Source: Henriciella sp. (lineage in GTDB: Bacteria; Pseudomonadota; Alphaproteobacteria; Caulobacterales; Hyphomonadaceae). Taken from it: DNA of 64,000 nucleotides. The position numbers were made by a program, and so were the translations under genes. A model generated the notes under the pieces. That model did not search any database. It saw only the letters and a list, made by a program, of their open reading frames with translations, and was not told the origin of the DNA. The stretch spans positions 310,001-374,000 of the forward strand of contig JABSPZ010000007.1 of assembly GCA_013213785.1 (NCBI GenBank), read 5' to 3'. This document shows, one piece after another, positions 52,891 through 64,000 of the stretch (within the stretch, counting starts at the first letter, position 1; every line of letters begins with the position of its first letter).

Positions 52891-53295
52891 ATGATCGGTA
52901 TCGTCGTTGTAAGTCACGGAAAACTAGCGCACGAGCTGGTGCGCGCGGCCGAGCACGTCGTTGGTCAGCAGGATGCTTTTGAAGCTCTCTCAATTGAAGC
53001 TGAAGACGATATTGATCAGCGCCGGGATGAAATCCGCGAGACGGTAAAAGCCTGTAATACCGGTAAGGGTGTGATCATTCTCACGGATATGTTTGGCGGG
53101 ACGCCGTCTAATCTTGCTCTGTCGAGCCTGACACCCGGAAAAATCGATGTGATTGGCGGCGTCAACTTACCGATGCTGATCCATTTGGCGCAAATCCGCT
53201 CTGAACTCACGCTGTCTGAAGCGGTTCAGGCGGCGAGCGAAGCTGGCAAACGCTATATCCGAATTGGATCTCAAGTGATGAGCCGAACAAAATGA
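52891..53295 (+). CDS. PTS EIIA component, mannose type
   Basis: The start is taken at ATG 52891; a GTG at 52870 is the alternative. The 134-residue product shows the EIIA-Man fold: MIGIVVVSHGKLAHELVRAA with the phosphorylatable His10, GVIILTDMFGGTPSNLALSS, then VIGGVNLPMLIHLAQI. In alphaproteobacteria it works with HPr as a regulatory relay rather than for sugar uptake. It overlaps the HPr gene by 4 bases. Confidence 0.9.
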   Translation: MIGIVVVSHGKLAHELVRAAEHVVGQQDAFEALSIEAEDDIDQRRDEIRETVKACNTGKGVIILTDMFGGTPSNLALSSLTPGKIDVIGGVNLPMLIHLAQIRSELTLSEAVQAASEAGKRYIRIGSQVMSRTK

Positions 53296-53591
53296 GCGAA
53301 CAGTCCCGTCATATCCAAATCGTCAATCGCAAAGGCTTGCATGCGCGTGCCTCTGCCAAGCTTGCGCAATTAGCTTTGACCCTCCCGACGAAGGTGACGG
53401 TGAGCTTTGAAGGTGAAAGCGCGGATGCTCGCTCTATCATGGAGTTGCTCTGCCTTGGCGCAGGGATCGGGAATACCGTCGTTTTAACGGCGGAAGGCGA
53501 CGACGCGGTCTTTGCCTTAGACTCTGTGGAGAACCTCTTCGCAGACGGCTTCGGAGAGCTGGCAGAAGATGCGGCCTGCGCTTGTAAATAG
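53292..53591 (+). CDS. HPr phosphocarrier protein
   Basis: A 99-residue HPr with IVNRKGLHARASAKLAQLAL (active His near 17) and the regulatory serine region DARSIMELLCLGAGIGNTV. HPr carries phosphate from EI to EIIA. No EI or HPrK gene is in the window. The 3' end is 3 bp from the convergent DASS gene. Confidence 0.93.
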   Translation: MSEQSRHIQIVNRKGLHARASAKLAQLALTLPTKVTVSFEGESADARSIMELLCLGAGIGNTVVLTAEGDDAVFALDSVENLFADGFGELAEDAACACK

Positions 53592-53594
53592 ACG

Positions 53595-55028
53595 CTAAAG
53601 CACCAGTGGCGCGAGCCAGAACCCAATCGCCGTGATCACGACTATTCCAATCAAATTCACCCGCACCCCGCGTTGGATCATTTGCCCGATTGGTACTTTG
53701 TCCGTGGCATAGATAATGGCGTTCGGGGCTGTCGCGACCGGCAGCATGAACGCACAACTGGCGGCAACGGCTGCAGGCGCTAATAGGCTCGCGGGTGCTG
53801 CACCAATAGCTGTCGCGAGCGCGCCCAAGATCGGGGCGAGCGTCGTCATGGTCGCGACATTGCTCGTTAGCTCTGTCAGGAAAATCACCAGCGCGACCAC
53901 CACCGCAATAAAGAAAATTGGTGGGAGCACAGATAGCGTTGTGAGCTGTTCGCCAATAAATTCAGAGAGGCCGGTTCGCGTAACGGCTTGGCCGAGGCTG
54001 ATCCCGCCGCCGAAAAGAATGAGTACGCCCCAAGGGATTTTGACTGCTTCTCCCCAAGTGAGAAGCGCGCGATTTTTGCCGCTACCAGCTGGGACCAGAA
54101 ACATTGCGATCGCGCCGGCTATGGCGATCCCCATGTCTCCTACGGCCATCAGCCATGGATAGGCCCATCCGCCTGATTCGGCTGCAAGCTGAACCGGAAC
54201 GCGCATCACCCAAAGCGAGGCTACGACACCAAACACGATCGCGGCGCGGGCTTCCGGCGCCGTGACGCCGCCCAGATCGCTTTTTTGCTCACGCACTTCT
54301 TGCATCGCGGCAGTGCCATCTCCCAGATTGGGGAGGCCGCGCGTGACAGCCCACCAAGCTACTGGAATCATTAGTGCGAGCGCCGGGATTCCGTATCCCA
54401 TCCATTGGCCAAATCCGATGGTCGTGCCTGTATTTTGCTCAAGCCAATCGATCGCGATGAGGTTAGTTGGCGTCCCGATAGGCGTGGCGACACCCCCGAG
54501 CGAGGCGGCATAGCAAACCCCGAGTAGGAGCGCTGTGACGAACTTGCCTGACTCATCTTTGAGCGCCGCTGCCGCGGAGATCGCGATCGGGACCATCATC
54601 AGAGTTGTCGCTGTGTTTGAGATCCACATAGACAGCAAAGCTGTCGCGATCATGAACCCAAAGATCAGCGCGGACGGATGCGAGCCGACGCGCGAGACGA
54701 TGTTCAAGGCGATGCGTTTGTGCAGGCCCCAGCGCTCAATCCCCAGCGCGATCACAAACCCCCCAAGCAGCAACATCACAATGGGGCTGGAGTATCCGGC
54801 GGCGGCTTCGCGGGCGCTTCCCGCTTCGATCAGCGGGATAACCACAAGCGGCAACAGCGATGTGACAGGAATGGGGATAGGTTCTGTGGCCCACCAGACG
54901 GCCATCCAAACCATTAAGGCGCCAATCGCCCATGCGGAGAAACTTAAGCTCTCTGGCGCTCCAACCAGCAGCATTAGCGCAGCGGCTATTGGGCCCAAAA
55001 ACAGACCAATCCGCTTGGTTAGGTTCAT
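53595..55028 (-). CDS. DASS/SLC13-family anion transporter
   Basis: Start ATG 55028 (MNLTKRIGLFLGPIAAALML); 477 residues with about 11 helices. The SLC13 motifs are SNTATTLMMVPIAISAAA, GVATPIGTPTNLIAIDWLEQ (first SNT/GGVATPIGTPPN-type clamshell) and LTSNVATMTTLAPILGALAT in the second half. It imports dicarboxylates or sulfate, with Na+. Substrate not determined. Confidence 0.9.
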   Translation of the reverse strand: MNLTKRIGLFLGPIAAALMLLVGAPESLSFSAWAIGALMVWMAVWWATEPIPIPVTSLLPLVVIPLIEAGSAREAAAGYSSPIVMLLLGGFVIALGIERWGLHKRIALNIVSRVGSHPSALIFGFMIATALLSMWISNTATTLMMVPIAISAAAALKDESGKFVTALLLGVCYAASLGGVATPIGTPTNLIAIDWLEQNTGTTIGFGQWMGYGIPALALMIPVAWWAVTRGLPNLGDGTAAMQEVREQKSDLGGVTAPEARAAIVFGVVASLWVMRVPVQLAAESGGWAYPWLMAVGDMGIAIAGAIAMFLVPAGSGKNRALLTWGEAVKIPWGVLILFGGGISLGQAVTRTGLSEFIGEQLTTLSVLPPIFFIAVVVALVIFLTELTSNVATMTTLAPILGALATAIGAAPASLLAPAAVAASCAFMLPVATAPNAIIYATDKVPIGQMIQRGVRVNLIGIVVITAIGFWLAPLVL

Positions 55029-55077
55029 TGATCCATCCATCTTTGCACTGGGGCGATTTTGGTCGCCAGTGTCAAGA

Positions 55078-58315
<3,238 letters not shown>

Positions 58316-58319
<4 letters not shown>

Positions 58320-59212
58320 GGCTGACATTTACGATCGCGGCGGCTTTTGCCGCGGTCATAGCTTGTCAGGGATCGGTGTCTCCGCCTCCGGAAACGCCGC
58401 CCAATTTCAAAGCCTTGGACTGGATCAGTGAAGAAACGGATCCCGTTGCGCGTCTAACAGTACAGCCAGCGACGTGTCTCATTGCGCCTGAGGATCCAGC
58501 CGTTCAGCGGGGAGAATTGCTTTTCACCAGTCCGCTCCTGTTGGGCGGGCAGGCAGCCAAAGCGGGTCTCAGCTGCGCGTCTTGCCACCTAAATGGGCGC
58601 GGAAATCCTGACTTTGTGTTTTCTGGGATCTCCGGTGCGCCTGGCACCGCAGATATAACCAGCGGCCTCTTCTCGAAAATGCGCGCGGATCAGGTGTTTA
58701 ATCCTGTACCTATCCCGGACCTTGCTGCGCCGGAGGGCCAGCGATTGGTCAGTCGAAGTGCAGACGGCGCGCTTGAAGCGTTTTTGTCGGCTCAGATAAC
58801 TGAAGAGTTTGCCGGTGCAGCGCCTGCGAGATCAGTGATTGAAGACCTAGCCGCTTACATTCGATCTCTGGACGCTGCGACCTGTGACGCGAACGCCGAG
58901 CAAGCGCAGACTTGGCAGGATGAGATGAAACGCCTGCGCGTCGGTGCGGCCTATCTTGATACTGAACGTGTGGAAGATGCCTCGGCCTACCGGCTCGCAA
59001 TGCGCGCGGCGCTTGGGCGGCTGTATGAGCGATATCCTGCCTCCAAATTCGGAGGTCTATCGCAGGAACTGGTTTCGATAGGGCGAGCGCTTAGCCAAGC
59101 AGACCGGCTCGACATGCTGGACGAGCGATTGGATACCTTGGAGCGAGGATTGCGGCACGGCGAGCCTCAATCCTTTTATAATCGAGAGCATCTGGCGCGC
59201 TCACTTCCTTAG
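58316..59212 (+). CDS. Cytochrome c-like heme lipoprotein
   Basis: A 298-residue protein with signal and lipobox AVIACQ (Cys17). One heme motif CASCH (CASCHLNGRG) is near residue 90; ISGAPGTADITSGLFSKMR and FNPVPIPDLAAPEGQR follow, then a long helical C-terminus without a second heme site. It is a periplasmic electron carrier or binding protein. The partner is the TPR protein just upstream. Confidence 0.75.
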
Positions 59213-59766
59213 TGGGCGACGAGTTTGAGCGCGAGCTCTGGATCGGTGCCCTTTGTGTAGCGAATACAGGGACTATCGGTCCCACGCGCCAATCCAAACA
59301 AGGAGGCTTCGCCGACAGGCTGAAAGCCGAGTTTCCGTAAGATCGCTCCAGAGGCTGGATTGTCGGTGAAGTGACCAGACGAGAAACGCTCAATCTTCCG
59401 CTCGTTTTCGGCCCAATGTAGGAGGGCCGCGGCTGCCTCAGTGGTGTAGCCGAGGCCCCACCACGCTTCTCCGAGCCAATAACCGACCTCCCAGACCTCA
59501 AACGGCAGGAGGCGCAAGCTGACACATCCGATCATGCCATCAATTGGGTGGGTTATGGCGAACGAATAGCTCGAATCTTCCGACCAACTCTGCGGAATTT
59601 TCTCAAGCCAGGCCTCAGCATCCGCCATTTGATAAGGGTGCGGAACCCGGCCCAGATTCCAGGCAACACCCTTTGAACCAAGGCGCTCTACAATGTGAGA
59701 AGCGTCTTGTGGCAGCGGCGGGCGTAGAACCAACCGCTCTGTTCTGATGATTACGGGATCAGCCAT
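59209..59766 (-). CDS. RimJ/RimL-type GNAT acetyltransferase
   Basis: Start ATG 59766, with GGAGAC upstream; 185 residues. GNAT features are RTERLVLRPPLPQDASHIVE at the N-terminus, EVGYWLGEAWWGLGYTTEAA (acetyl-CoA loop) and NPASGAILRKLGFQPVGEAS. Its overlap with the cytochrome gene is 4 bp, convergent. It is a paralogue of the next gene. Confidence 0.85.
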   Translation of the reverse strand: MADPVIIRTERLVLRPPLPQDASHIVERLGSKGVAWNLGRVPHPYQMADAEAWLEKIPQSWSEDSSYSFAITHPIDGMIGCVSLRLLPFEVWEVGYWLGEAWWGLGYTTEAAAALLHWAENERKIERFSSGHFTDNPASGAILRKLGFQPVGEASLFGLARGTDSPCIRYTKGTDPELALKLVAH

Positions 59767-59800
59767 CGCTGTCTCCATTTAGCCGAGGGCGGCCTTCTCC

Positions 59801-60355
59801 TCAATGTACCTCTGACAGAGCGGCCGCCGATTCTGTGTGCAATGCGTAGCGCCACGCGGCATCTTTTCCGCCTCGGGCGAGCGAAAACAGTTGCTTCTCG
59901 CCGACCCGTTGAAAGCCCAGTTTTTCTAGAACGCGGCCCGAGGCCGGGTTGTCTTGAAAGTGACCGGCGACGAATTGCGTGACGCCAAATTTGCCGGCGC
60001 CCCATTTCATCAGCGCGGCAGCGGCTTCAGTGGCGACACCTTTACCTTGCACAGCTTTGTCGACCCAGTATCCGATCTCCCAAGCCTCGCCGCTGGTGCG
60101 ATTGAATCCGACTGAGCCGATCACACCGGCTTCTTCATGGGTGATCACGAAGGCGTATTCGGTGCCCTGCTCGCGGGCTTTATCTGTGTAGGCGACCCAA
60201 TCGAGCGCATCTTTAGGGGCGTAAGGGTGTGGCAACCGCGCGAGATTGCGGGCCATATCCTTATCATTCACGCAGCAGGCAATCTGGCGTGCGTCTTTTT
60301 CCTCTGGCGGTCGCATTAAGAACCGCTCCGATTTGAACTCGAATGATCCACCCAT
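59801..60355 (-). CDS. RimJ/RimL-type GNAT acetyltransferase (tandem paralogue)
   Basis: Start ATG 60355 with GGAGAC upstream; 184 residues. FKSERFLMRPPEEKDARQIA, EIGYWVDKAVQGKGVATEAA and NPASGRVLEKLGFQRVGEKQ align with the downstream neighbour (about 34 bp away), showing an old tandem duplication. Substrate of either enzyme is unknown. Confidence 0.85.
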   Translation of the reverse strand: MGGSFEFKSERFLMRPPEEKDARQIACCVNDKDMARNLARLPHPYAPKDALDWVAYTDKAREQGTEYAFVITHEEAGVIGSVGFNRTSGEAWEIGYWVDKAVQGKGVATEAAAALMKWGAGKFGVTQFVAGHFQDNPASGRVLEKLGFQRVGEKQLFSLARGGKDAAWRYALHTESAAALSEVH

Positions 60356-60380
60356 TTGAGGTCTCCAATAGGAAGGCAAA

Positions 60381-60410
60381 GAAAAAGGGGAGGCAGTGAC
60401 CTGCCTCCCC
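60381..60410 (-). terminator. Intrinsic terminator of the rplU-rpmA operon
   Basis: A perfect 10-bp stem GGGGAGGCAG/CTGCCTCCCC with a 4-base loop is followed on the minus strand by five T residues. It lies 46 bp beyond rpmA. It should end the ribosomal operon before the GNAT genes on the same strand. Confidence 0.85.
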
Positions 60411-60455
60411 TCGGAATTCTTTGGCCACCTCCTCGGCGGCCCTATCGTGACCGCG

Positions 60456-60725
60456 CTATTCTGCTGCGTCCGCGAGCGGTGCCACTGACACGTACTGGCG
60501 GTTGCCGCGCTTACGGGTAAATTCCACTTTGCCTTCCACGAGTGCGTAGAGCGTGTGGTCTTTGCCCATGCCGACGCCGCGACCCGGATAGGTCTTGGTG
60601 CCGCGCTGGCGGATAATAATGTTTCCAGGAATCACGTGCTCGCCACCATACTTCTTGGTGCCAAGGTACTTAGGATTTGAATCGCGTCCGTTCTTCGACG
60701 AGCCGCCTGATTTTTTATGAGCCAT
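60456..60725 (-). CDS. rpmA: 50S ribosomal protein L27
   Basis: An 89-residue protein beginning [20 protein letters not shown], with [20 protein letters not shown] and [20 protein letters not shown]. This is the full bacterial L27. The gene follows rplU by 40 bp and is terminated at 60381. Confidence 0.97.
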   Translation of the reverse strand: MAHKKSGGSSKNGRDSNPKYLGTKKYGGEHVIPGNIIIRQRGTKTYPGRGVGMGKDHTLYALVEGKVEFTRKRGNRQYVSVAPLADAAE

Positions 60726-60765
60726 AACCGGTCTCCAATCTCTGCATCAGCTTATAGCCGATAAC

Positions 60766-61446
60766 TTAGCCTTTCGCGAGCTCTTTCGCCTGGGCGACCC
60801 AGTCATTGCTCTCAAACTTCCCTGCAGCGCCGATTTTCTCTTCGAGAGCATCGATGTCTGCTTTCTTCATCTTCGCGATTTGCGCGTAGGTGGTGATGCC
60901 TTCAGCTTCCAGCTTGCCGGCGAAGACTTTACCGAGACCCTTCATTTTCGTCAGGTCGTCAGCTTTCGCTGGTGCGGCGGCTTTCTTAGGCGCTGCAGCT
61001 TTCTTCGCGGCTGGCTTTTCAGCTTCTGCCTTTTTAGCTGCTGGCTTCTTCGCCTCAGTCTTCGGAGCGGCCTCTGCTTTAGGAGCCTCTTCCTTCTTCG
61101 GCGCAGCTTTCTTCTTGGCTGGCGCTTTCTTTCCGTCAGCGAGGATAGAGTCGATCGTTACAACTGTTTGAAGCTGGCGATGACCTTTCTTACGACGGTA
61201 AGTGTTGCGCTGACGCTTTTTCATGATCAGCACTTTGGCGCCTTTGCGTTGCTCATCGACGGTGCCAACAACGCTGGCCCCAGCAACGAGAGGCTCGCCA
61301 ATGGTTACTTTCTTGTCGTCGCCGAGCATTAGAACATCATCAAATGTGACGTTCTCACCTGCGTCTGCGGCGAGTTTTTCAATGACGATCTTATCGCCTT
61401 CGGCAACTTTATACTGTTTGCCACCTGTCTTAATGACCGCGAACAT
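60766..61446 (-). CDS. rplU: 50S ribosomal protein L21 with C-terminal HhH extension
   Basis: A 226-residue protein. Residues 1-102 are ordinary L21 ([35 protein letters not shown]). An Ala/Lys/Glu linker (105-160) follows, then a helix-hairpin-helix-like domain ([53 protein letters not shown]). Normal L21 is about 103 residues. Comparable tails are known on alphaproteobacterial L21 and NuoE proteins; the role is unknown. Confidence 0.95.
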   Translation of the reverse strand: MFAVIKTGGKQYKVAEGDKIVIEKLAADAGENVTFDDVLMLGDDKKVTIGEPLVAGASVVGTVDEQRKGAKVLIMKKRQRNTYRRKKGHRQLQTVVTIDSILADGKKAPAKKKAAPKKEEAPKAEAAPKTEAKKPAAKKAEAEKPAAKKAAAPKKAAAPAKADDLTKMKGLGKVFAGKLEAEGITTYAQIAKMKKADIDALEEKIGAAGKFESNDWVAQAKELAKG

Positions 61447-61520
61447 GGCGCTCGTCCTTCTCAGAACTCAAAAAATGAAACTTTGGCCGCTGCCGACTCC
61501 GGCGCGGACATGAAGGCGCG

Positions 61521-61549
61521 GATAAACACTAAACAATCCACAGAGTCAA
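61521..61549 (-). promoter_or_regulatory. Candidate sigma-70 promoter of rplU-rpmA
   Basis: On the minus strand TTGACT (61549-61544) and TTTATC (61526-61521) are 17 bp apart, 75 bp before the rplU start. The -35 matches consensus at 5 of 6 positions and the -10 at 3. The spacing is ideal. Confidence 0.5.
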
Positions 61550-61666
61550 ACCCATTTCCGCATGAAATGCAGGGTATCGCGCTTTTCACGAGGCGCCCAC
61601 AATTTCAGCCCTATTGCTGCCCCAGTCGCAAGGCACTTAAATAGCCGATCGAAAGGGGACTTCGTG

Positions 61667-63847
61667 ATGGCCTTTAGGCGTATTCGTTCATTGTATTTGT
61701 TCTGCGGCTTCGTCTTCAGTTTTTTCGTGGCGTTCACCGCGCAGGCTGAAGAACGCCGCGTCGCGCTCGTGATCGGGAACTCAGCTTATCAAAGCGTCGC
61801 GCCACTCGCCAATCCCCGCAATGATGCCACGGATCTGACCGAAGCGCTGACCCTTGCCGGCTTTGAAGTGATCGAAGGTCTGGACCTCACACGCAGTGAA
61901 ATGACCTCGACCATCCGCGAGTTTGTCGACCAGTTGGACGGTGCCTCGACCGGGCTTTTCTTTTATGCCGGGCATGGTCTGCAGGTGGATGGTCGGAACT
62001 ATATGATCCCGACTGACATGGTCCTCAGATCTGAAGCTGATCTACAACTCCAAGCCATCGACATGAACTTGGTTCTGGCGCATATGGAGCGTGATCCGCG
62101 TGTAAATATCATCATGTTAGATGCCTGCCGGGATAATCCATTTGCCCAATCGATGACGCGGTCGCTGGCCCGAGGCCTAGCCCCAATGGAAACCCGCTCC
62201 GTTGGCTCGCTTATCGTTTATTCCACACAGCCCGGCGCCGTAGCGGATGATGGCGTTGGCCGGAACAGTCCTTTTACCAGTGCGTTTTTGAAATATGCCA
62301 ATCAGCCAGGCCTAGAGATTCAGCAGATGCTGCGCCGCGTCCGAGGCGAGGTGATCGCCGCGACGGAAAGCCGCCAAGTGCCGTGGGATCATTCATCATT
62401 GACCGGCGACGTCTTTCTGATTCCACCGGCAGAGGGCGTCGATGCGGATGCGACCGCCATTCAGGGCATGGAGCTCAGCGACTCGCAGGTGCAGCTTCAG
62501 GTTTGGAATGACGCAAAGCGTTCTGGCTCTGTCGACGTTCTTCGATCTTTCATCACGCAATTTCCTGCTAGCCCTTTTGCGCCATCCGCTGAAGCGCGGA
62601 TCCGCGGCTTGGAACGCGAAGCGCAGCAATCCGGAGATCCGGTCGCCGACGCAATTAACCGCCAAGTCGCCTATGGGGTTGTGACCGACGCGCCGGAAGA
62701 GCCCTACGAATATTACGCCAATGCGCGCGTTTATGAGCTGCGCGGTGATGCGGCGAACGCGGTCCGCATGTATGAAAAGTACCTGACTTTCTCGCCTGAA
62801 TATGTCGATCCTCACTACCAGTATCAACGATACTTGCGTGCGACTGAGGGCCGGATGGCGGCGCGTGAAATCTACAACGAGATGAAGTTTGATCGCCCAG
62901 ATGATCGCGTTCTGCAATTCGCGGCGGCTTTGCTGCAAACGCCCACACAGCGCAAATCGCAACTCGAAGCCTTTGTCGCCGAGTATCCTGATTTCGCCCC
63001 TGCCCTTTATGCACTGAGCCTCGATTTCTCACAGCGTCGCTTAGGGTCTCAGACGACGGCAGATAAACGCCGTGAGCGCGAACTGCTAGATGATTTCATG
63101 GCGCTGCATCAGGATGGCCAGTATGTGAAATACTTCATCGATAAGCCGGCGGCCGAGACTGAGATTCAAGACGCCGAAGAACGTTTGGCCGCACTTTCGG
63201 TCATGGCGGCCGCGGCGATGCAAAATCCTGTATCGATGACCAGCATGATTGGCGGCGGGGGGTTTATGCTGACCTTGATGATTGCCGACCTTTCACACGG
63301 CGAGATCTTCATTCGCCGCCCGGGTGCTGAGTTTGAGTCGCTGGGCATGACCACGTATCGAAACCCGATGACGGGCGCACTGATGCCAACCATGTATTTT
63401 GAGCTTCCGATGGAGGCCGAAGCCATGGACTTTGAGGTAAAGTATCTGGACGCCAAAGACGTGGAGCAGGGCCCTTACCCGATTAGCTTCGACCCGGTTT
63501 CGGCGCTCTACGATTCGATCAAGAACACCTATATGGCGGCGAATGAGCGCCAATGGGTTCACTTTCAATATTGGGAAGCCGATGAGGATGAGCCCGCCTA
63601 TGTGAATGTGATCTTCCCGGTCCTCGATTATCCGTGCGTCGTCGAAAAAGCGTTCTTCGCCATTGATAGCGATACCCCTGACCAGCCCCTCACATTTGCA
63701 GCGTGCGATCCTCTCAAGCCGCTAAACTCAACCTGGACGGTGGAGTCTATTGTGAAAGTCCCACCCGAGACTGGCTATGTGTCGCTGCAAGTGCATTACA
63801 AAGACGGCGAAGTCACTGAAGTGAAGCGCTATCCCGTGAAATACTAG
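61667..63847 (+). CDS. Secreted caspase-family (C14) protein with C-terminal extension
   Basis: ATG 61667 is preferred because AAAGGGG precedes it; 726 residues. A signal peptide (LYLFCGFVFSFFVAFTAQAE) is followed by a caspase domain (30-250): RVALVIGNSAYQSVAPLANP, FFYAGHGLQ with the catalytic His near 103, and IIMLDACRDNPF with the Cys near 154. Middle helices (390-460) resemble TPR, and the last 180 residues (MTLMIADLSHGEIFIRRPG onward) form a domain I do not recognise. The catalytic pair is intact, so it may be an active periplasmic or exported peptidase. Confidence 0.88.
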   Translation: MAFRRIRSLYLFCGFVFSFFVAFTAQAEERRVALVIGNSAYQSVAPLANPRNDATDLTEALTLAGFEVIEGLDLTRSEMTSTIREFVDQLDGASTGLFFYAGHGLQVDGRNYMIPTDMVLRSEADLQLQAIDMNLVLAHMERDPRVNIIMLDACRDNPFAQSMTRSLARGLAPMETRSVGSLIVYSTQPGAVADDGVGRNSPFTSAFLKYANQPGLEIQQMLRRVRGEVIAATESRQVPWDHSSLTGDVFLIPPAEGVDADATAIQGMELSDSQVQLQVWNDAKRSGSVDVLRSFITQFPASPFAPSAEARIRGLEREAQQSGDPVADAINRQVAYGVVTDAPEEPYEYYANARVYELRGDAANAVRMYEKYLTFSPEYVDPHYQYQRYLRATEGRMAAREIYNEMKFDRPDDRVLQFAAALLQTPTQRKSQLEAFVAEYPDFAPALYALSLDFSQRRLGSQTTADKRRERELLDDFMALHQDGQYVKYFIDKPAAETEIQDAEERLAALSVMAAAAMQNPVSMTSMIGGGGFMLTLMIADLSHGEIFIRRPGAEFESLGMTTYRNPMTGALMPTMYFELPMEAEAMDFEVKYLDAKDVEQGPYPISFDPVSALYDSIKNTYMAANERQWVHFQYWEADEDEPAYVNVIFPVLDYPCVVEKAFFAIDSDTPDQPLTFAACDPLKPLNSTWTVESIVKVPPETGYVSLQVHYKDGEVTEVKRYPVKY

Positions 63848-63916
63848 ATAGGGCTTATGACTTCGGCGTGGCGAGCACGTGCCGCGTGCGCACGGATGTA
63901 ACGCCTTCAAATTTCG

Positions 63917-63945
63917 AGTGTCCGTTTTCAAACGGTTGAGACACT
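63917..63945 (+). terminator. Possible terminator after the caspase-like gene
   Basis: AGTGTC and GACACT pair outside an inner CCGTTT/AAACGG hairpin, with TTTT eight bases later. The bulge and distant T-run make it imperfect. The gene-free end of the window from 63848 holds nothing else recognisable. Confidence 0.35.
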
Positions 63946-64000
63946 CTGATACTTTTAGAACAGGAGATTTTGGCTCATCTGGTTTGGTTTAATCAGTAGA

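Overview
The window is ordinary chromosome of an alphaproteobacterium, most likely a Hyphomonadaceae/Maricaulales-type (prosthecate or marine, Caulobacter-related) organism. The evidence is indirect. There is an ethylmalonyl-CoA mutase, a PleC-like PAS histidine kinase next to pepN, a tolQ-tolR-tolA-tolB-pal-cpoB-tilS run, a ribosomal protein L21 with the alphaproteobacterial C-terminal extension, and a regulatory PTS pair (EIIA-Man plus HPr). GC content looks moderate and genes are packed with many ATGA and TAATG start/stop overlaps.

Layout. 1-7.1 kb, minus strand: the N-terminal two-thirds or less of ppdK (cut by the window edge), then glyS-CDGSH-cupin-DUF2314 lipoprotein-glyQ, then a tRNA methylase-like gene and a DUF2007 gene. 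7.2-12 kb, plus strand: polyprenyl diphosphate synthase, TPR lipoprotein, ispE and a WecA/MraY-type transferase, all bearing on isoprenoid and cell-envelope precursors. 12-18.4 kb: ETF-quinone oxidoreductase, a family-4 uracil-DNA glycosylase, a pair of TIGR04283/TIGR04282 glycosyltransferases with a DUF2283 gene between them, a nuclease-like protein, a flavodoxin-like protein and a PilZ protein. 18.4-30 kb: two tandem acyl-CoA dehydrogenases with a clear terminator, pepN, a histidine kinase, a four-gene Mla-type lipid transport operon, and an enolase-superfamily dipeptide epimerase/DgcA.

30-39.5 kb is the accessory stretch. Two genes within 1.3 kb (a methyltransferase and a small membrane protein) are each broken by a single in-frame TAG. 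They are followed by a LytTR regulator divergent from an acyltransferase, with three 11-bp direct repeats at an exact 20-bp period in the shared intergenic region. Next come an IS30-family element sitting precisely in a TCAATTGA palindrome, a 0.6-kb gene-free stretch rich in hairpins, and a histidine-rich lipoprotein.

39.7-46 kb is the Tol-Pal envelope-constriction operon followed by tilS. 46-51.5 kb holds a formyltransferase-like gene, a class IV aminotransferase, a SemiSWEET and ethylmalonyl-CoA mutase. 51.6-53.6 kb holds gpmA, a stand-alone deaminase and the PTS regulatory proteins. 53.6-57.3 kb is DASS transporter-proB-obgE. 57.4-60.4 kb holds a TPR protein, a cytochrome c and two GNAT acetyltransferases. 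60.4-61.4 kb is rplU-rpmA with a recognisable promoter and terminator, and the window closes with a large secreted caspase-fold protein.

No convincing defence island, prophage, CRISPR array, tRNA or rRNA gene was seen. The most distinctive signals are the LytTR operator array, the IS30 target/stop-codon arrangement, the paired amber mutations, the histidine-rich lipoprotein and a roughly 75-residue insertion of different composition in glyS.
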